A stretch of 10,110 bases of DNA, from NCBI RefSeq assembly GCF_000003605.2, contig NW_003122916.1, positions 205,548 to 215,657 of the forward strand. Direction: 5' to 3'. The stretch comes from Saccoglossus kowalevskii. Taxonomy: Eukaryota > Hemichordata > Enteropneusta > Harrimaniidae. The first letter of the stretch is position 1; each line of letters begins with the position of its first letter. A program made the translations under genes and the position numbers. Under the pieces are notes generated by a model. That model did not search any database, was not told the origin of the DNA, and saw only the letters and a list, made by a program, of their open reading frames with translations. This document shows positions 7,791 through 10,110 of this stretch, piece after piece.

Positions 7791-8204
7791 ATATTTTGTC
7801 TTATACTGCACGATCACGATGATCTGTGATTAAATCAAAACAAACCTGAATTGTCTTAGAGACAACGTGGTTATCTTTAACTTCAACAGACCGAGTTCAA
7901 ATTGATTGATAAAAAGGTTGTAGATCATGAAGCACGTTTGTTCAATTTATTTAATGGTAATCCTTATGGATTGAATACTATTTTCGTGCTATCTGGAGGC
8001 CAGAAAGCGTTATCACTACAACCAAAGGATACAATAGTCATTGCCATCACACTTATATCTTATCATGCACACCAATGTCGAATGGTTTGAACTATTGAGT
8101 GCTCTCTTTCTGCCGTTCACAAAAGCGTGCGTTGATCACTCGTCACGTTAGTGTAAAACATTTTGAAATGATGCCTCAAAGTATGAACGAAGACAATACA
8201 GCGG
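7791..8204 (+). other. Possible eroded continuation of the LINE relic
   Basis: A 62-codon frame at 7902-8090 includes GQKALSLQ near 8000-8025. Its place after the RT boxes and loose likeness to the LQKKAIRL-type segment found downstream in some LINEs make a continuation possible. The likeness is weak, and the rest of the stretch shows nothing I recognise. Confidence 0.25.
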
Positions 8205-8260
8205 GAGTATCGACGGAAGCGCGGCGGTGCGCGGCGTACTGTCTGAGTGCATACTTGAGG
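8205..8260. other. Short CpG-dense patch in AT-rich DNA
   Basis: Around 8205-8242 the sequence has about ten CpG dinucleotides (GCGCGGCGGTGCGCGGCG at its core) although its surroundings are AT-rich and CpG-poor. It lies within a chance-looking 80-codon frame at 8099-8341. It could be a fragment of a GC-rich exon or promoter, or part of an unrecognised repeat. Confidence 0.4.
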
Positions 8261-8341
8261 TATCCTCGTAATAACCTTATTACTATACAACTATTCCATC
8301 CAAGGATACATCATGGGAATGCCGAAATCCAAAAAGTTTAG

Positions 8342-9256
8342 AACAGAATCAGCAAACCGTTTTTTATGGAGTCGGTCAAACCCTGGAGGCAGCCATGTTT
8401 GTTTTTATTATTAGAAGGCGCTCACGCGCGTAACCATTTTATAATTGGAATTCGCATTTCCTTATATGGTAGGATGAAAATTCCCCGTAAAATACCGCAA
8501 AATTATGGCACGCTGTCACTTATGGCGTTACGGTGATATATTTATACTAATAACGAAAAAGTATATTTGTATATGTTTTCAACCACTCCCATCTCCATGC
8601 TCAATTTAACATTTACTTATCAACGTCGATTTACATAATATGAATACTGTATATATGAAGTTCTTGATTGTATTAATTTATTTGTGTCTTAATATTCCAA
8701 ACGCGAATGACTAGTCATTGTTTTACAATATTAAAATAAATCGTGTCTGACTGTAAGAGTCATGTGGCCTAAACGACTTGAACCACGAAGTGTAAAAGAG
8801 ATTCAGACGTTTGTCTACGCACATGTTAACTTGTATTGTATAGCATACCAAATTTTTAACCTCACAAGGATAGGATTTTTGTAATTACCCATATTTGTTA
8901 TTCACTCGTTGAAAAGTGTTTGGCTTTAGATAAGCTTAAATGAATTGCATATTTGTACAGTCAATGAATACTATGAAACTGATTGTTGGAGATATTTGGC
9001 AAAGAATTAACTCTTGATTTGTGTATTCAGCAACGCAACAATGGATTCTACGAGAGATCCGTGAAATAATTATACATTATCACTTGATTCTACTGGTAAC
9101 ATGCTCGAGGTCATCATGTTTGTATTGAATTATTTTATTATTTTCGTAGCATCATGAGTAATATGTTCTACAGAAGTCAAGTATTTTGCTGAATTCGTGA
9201 TTGTAGTCACCATTCGTGGTTAGTAATCGCCACACTCTGTCAGCATCCTTTATTTC
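8342..9256. other. Long stretch with no recognised gene
   Basis: I see no coding or mobile-element remnant. One weak AGAAGGCGC motif lies at 8413-8421 beside a CACGCGCG run, and a GCCATGTT (YY1-like) octamer at 8392-8399. The rest is AT-rich and featureless to my reading. Confidence 0.45.
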
Positions 9257-9366
9257 ATGTTTTTTGTCATATTACCTCAAACCCTGCAAATGGAAGTGTG
9301 CATGGAATCATGGGAAGAAACGGTGTGCATTGTGATAACTGTCATAAAGGTGATTGACAGGTCATA

Positions 9367-9453
9367 CTTGTTTTCAACCCTGGAAGGACAGTGGGTTCTA
9401 CCAGGTGTGCTTGTTTACAACTTTGGAAGGAGAATTGGAATCTACCAGGTGTG
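9367..9453. repeat. Direct duplication, 43/44 bp x 2
   Basis: Unit 1 (9367-9409) and unit 2 (9410-9453) both begin CTTGTTT, contain GGAAGGA and end CTACCAGGTGTG. They are diverged in the middle. They sit about 110 bp upstream of a TATA box, where duplicated enhancer units are common in retroelement U3 regions and viral-like promoters; that role is inference. Confidence 0.7.
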
Positions 9454-9526
9454 CTGTTATTTGAATAACAAAGGATGTTTATGATCTACTGAGTTGTCTA
9501 CACAGCTGCTAGCAAGATTACATTCT

Positions 9527-9601
9527 GATTGGCTCATGTGGAAACCCAGGTGGTGTCACTGCCTATAAATTGGACAGACTAAAGACAGTTTAGGTCGATC
9601 A
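9527..9601 (+). promoter_or_regulatory. Candidate Pol II core promoter (CCAAT box, TATA box, initiator)
   Basis: GATTGGCT (inverted CCAAT) at 9527-9534, TATAAAT at 9564-9570, and TCATTTC at 9599-9605, which fits an initiator with +1 at A 9601, follow each other on the plus strand. CCAAT lies about 73 bp and TATA about 37 bp upstream of that A; the latter is a little long, and an ACAGTTT at 9585 is an alternative start. A start codon in good context follows at 9609. It could drive a small gene, or be the U3/R part of an LTR. Confidence 0.45.
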
Positions 9602-9608
9602 TTTCAAC

Positions 9609-9842
9609 ATGGTGTCCGTCACTTCAACTTGCTTTCCTGTGTGTTCTGCTACGATACGATATTATAGGCTACAACCATCATTCTGTGAGACTTGTATGAA
9701 CTGCTCTGCGATCTCCTGCTTTCAGCGGTGCCCTCCAGAATACCAGCGTTTTTCTGCAAGCAAGACTCCTGTATTTCTCCGTTGTTGTGTTGCAGAAGCC
9801 ATTGATTGTCGTGTCATGAATTTGTTTTTGCGTATCTGTTGA
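9609..9842 (+). CDS. Small cysteine-rich ORF of 77 codons, unknown
   Basis: The ATG sits in a strong animal start context (CAACATGG: A at -3, G at +4), 8 bp after the candidate initiator, and the frame runs to TGA at 9840. About eleven of 77 residues are cysteine, including a C-x2-C-x2-C cluster (CETCMNC) in the middle and a CC pair. I recognise no family. There is no clear signal peptide, although the first 20 residues are mildly hydrophobic. It may equally be the transcribed leader of an LTR element with a chance frame. Confidence 0.25.
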   Translation: MVSVTSTCFPVCSATIRYYRLQPSFCETCMNCSAISCFQRCPPEYQRFSASKTPVFLRCCVAEAIDCRVMNLFLRIC

Positions 9843-10110
9843 CCGACTTAATTAGTTGATTATTAGCCGAATTGCTGTGTTATGTCTGTCATCGTTTAGG
9901 CCTAATTGAAGTTTTGGACGGAACTTGGCTCAGTGATTTGGAACTAATTACCAGATAACCGTCGCGATTCTGACAGTTTATATCCATAGTTATTAATGTA
10001 GTGAACGGTTAATCAAAAGATATGACGTATTCAGTACTTAGTGTGATTGGCTTTATGATTGAAGGTTACGCCCTAGAGTCTTTTACTGTTTTGTAATTGG
10101 TTAGAGTTTG
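9843..10110. other. Non-coding tail of window
   Basis: No gene is visible. If 9250-10110 is an LTR, its 3' end and primer-binding site would be near or beyond the window edge; TTGGTTAGAGTTTG at the very end could be the start of one but matches no primer site I know. Confidence 0.35.

Noticed and set aside
8099-8341. 80-codon ORF across the CpG-dense patch; a GAG|GTATCC in another frame could be a splice donor
   Set aside because: No family recognised, no convincing acceptor or polypyrimidine tract upstream, and the alternative frame has a close upstream stop.
1-10110. tRNA or rRNA genes
   Set aside because: No cloverleaf with A and B boxes and no rRNA-like segment was seen on either strand by eye.

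Overview
The window looks like accessory, repeat-rich DNA from an invertebrate animal, most likely a marine lophotrochozoan such as a mollusc. This is inference: the sequence is AT-rich, has no bacterial gene layout, carries relics of Ty3/gypsy-type and LINE-type retrotransposons, and contains a decayed member of an intronless, multi-copy uncharacterised family that I associate with mollusc and cnidarian genomes. I see no intact conserved gene. Almost everything supportable is a broken copy, a repeat, or a possible promoter.

Region by region. 1-1621 (+): a nearly full-length pseudogene, cut at its 5' end by the window edge. It has one in-frame stop and three frameshifts, a possible PIN/XPG-like nuclease segment, and an intact nine-cysteine C-terminus. 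1622-2120: non-coding, with two CTCF-like motifs. 2121-2500: about 12.5 copies of a 30-bp minisatellite with recurring 29-bp variants. 2501-3526: non-coding, ending in an AATAAA plus A-tract that resembles a retroposed 3' end. 3527-3727 and 6241-6441: two 201-bp copies of one sequence in inverted orientation, matching at 199 of 201 positions. Between them lie a 65-bp satellite block (3955-4422), a small unexplained ORF (5105-5266), and a decayed Ty3/gypsy integrase on the minus strand (5745-6240) that stops at the right copy. The right copy appears to be the first two thirds of a 297-bp LTR (6241-6537), followed by a primer-binding-site-like sequence and a decayed gag (6573-7113, +). A LINE reverse transcriptase relic follows (7417-7790, +), with a short CpG-rich patch near 8200. 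The last kilobase holds a 43/44-bp direct duplication, a CCAAT box, a TATA box and a small cysteine-rich ORF with a good start context. It reads like a Pol II promoter of an LTR or a small gene.

The parts do not form a pathway. They look like layers of insertion: an old integrase relic abutted by an LTR element of the opposite orientation, an old LINE next to it, and tandem repeats between. The main puzzle is that the 201-bp inverted copies are almost identical while the coding relics beside them are badly decayed, so the copies were duplicated or homogenised much later.
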